Assembly (NCBI GenBank): GCA_022494885.1
Contig: JAGVSM010001449.1
Location: forward strand, 1-64,000
Length of the DNA: 64,000 bases
Reading direction: 5' to 3'
Source of the DNA: Micrasema longulum
Taxonomy: Eukaryota > Arthropoda > Insecta > Trichoptera > Brachycentridae
In this document: one piece after another, positions 63,785-64,000 of the stretch
How the letters are laid out: each line of letters starts with the position of its first letter
Numbering within the stretch: the stretch's first letter is position 1
Made by a program: the position numbers and the translations under genes
Notes under the pieces: generated by a model
What the model saw: only the letters and a program-made list of their open reading frames with translations
The model's database searches: none
What the model was told of the DNA's origin: nothing

Positions 63785-63900
63785 AATATCAGACCAAGAC
63801 CAGTGTCAATGATGTCACGAAAGCTACAAAACCGGTCATTAGTTATTCCAAATTTGTGAATTCAAGTTTCAAGGTTCTTTTATTTCTATAACAAATTACA
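63785..63900 (+). mobile_element. PLE terminal repeat, degenerate
   Basis: AAGACCAGTGTCAATGATGT, ACGAAAGC and ACAAAACCGGTCATTAG with ATTCCAAATTTGTGAATTCA follow the order of 20765-20860. The GAAA box before CCGGTC is mutated. The final 100 bases of the window show nothing further. Confidence 0.5.
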
Positions 63901-64000
63901 AATTTCCACAAAGAATTTCCGCTAACAAACTACATAGGTTATTTTACAAAAAGATGAGCAAAAGAAGTTAGTTTAATAATTCTTGCGTTTTCATAAAAAT

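Overview
This window looks like TE-rich intergenic or intronic DNA from an animal, most probably an arthropod and perhaps an insect. It is strongly AT-rich. It holds no ORF longer than about 170 codons, and every ORF I can assign belongs to a retrotransposon. I see no rRNA, no convincing functional tRNA, no CRISPR and no host gene I can defend. The arthropod guess rests on jockey-like and L2/CR1-like LINE tails, Penelope-like elements (PLEs), tRNA-headed SINEs and a dispersed motif I associate with arthropod rolling-circle elements. It is inference, not proof.

LINE layer: at least twenty 5'-truncated LINE 3' ends lie on both strands. One group is jockey-like; the longest copy is 42414-43335, with the LFADD box, and its close twin is at 708-951. 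A second is L2/CR1-like (13945-14475, 23835-24852, 39420-40462, 49570-49700). A third carries GHVLRMP-type C-termini (7360-7960, 14490-14970, 23500-23830, 38851-39350 and shorter copies). A fourth is RTE-like, ending in an AYP motif and often a simple-repeat tail (1-95, 12146-12740, 18085-18175, 47720-47960, 54070-54215, 57060-57375). SINE layer: three tRNA-headed families (called SINE-A, -B and -C here) are present, several nested with target-site duplications that date the insertions.

PLE layer, the most interesting part: two tail-to-tail PLE fragments at 55500-56710 encode a GIY-YIG endonuclease and, on the minus strand, the YRKPTYTDT segment of the reverse transcriptase. At least ten more PLE terminal-repeat copies are scattered across the window, four of them as large foldback (inverted) pairs. 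Many carry hammerhead-ribozyme-like folds: a short stem I, a CUGAUGA-like box, stem II, GAAA, then a palindromic ACCGGU stem III. The best is at 53776-53819, minus strand.

Other layers: a family of about 0.5 kb (called unit S) occurs as tandem, inverted and single copies, with the 15-mer palindrome TTACACANTGTGTAA in its centre and its largest array at 51640-53330. There are several MITE-like elements with clear terminal inverted repeats (16477-16719, 44557-44959, 38088-38472, 3464-4160), clustered short motifs at 4535-4835 and 25595-25910, and a few simple repeats. The long stretches between these are AT-rich with nothing recognisable, and are listed as such.
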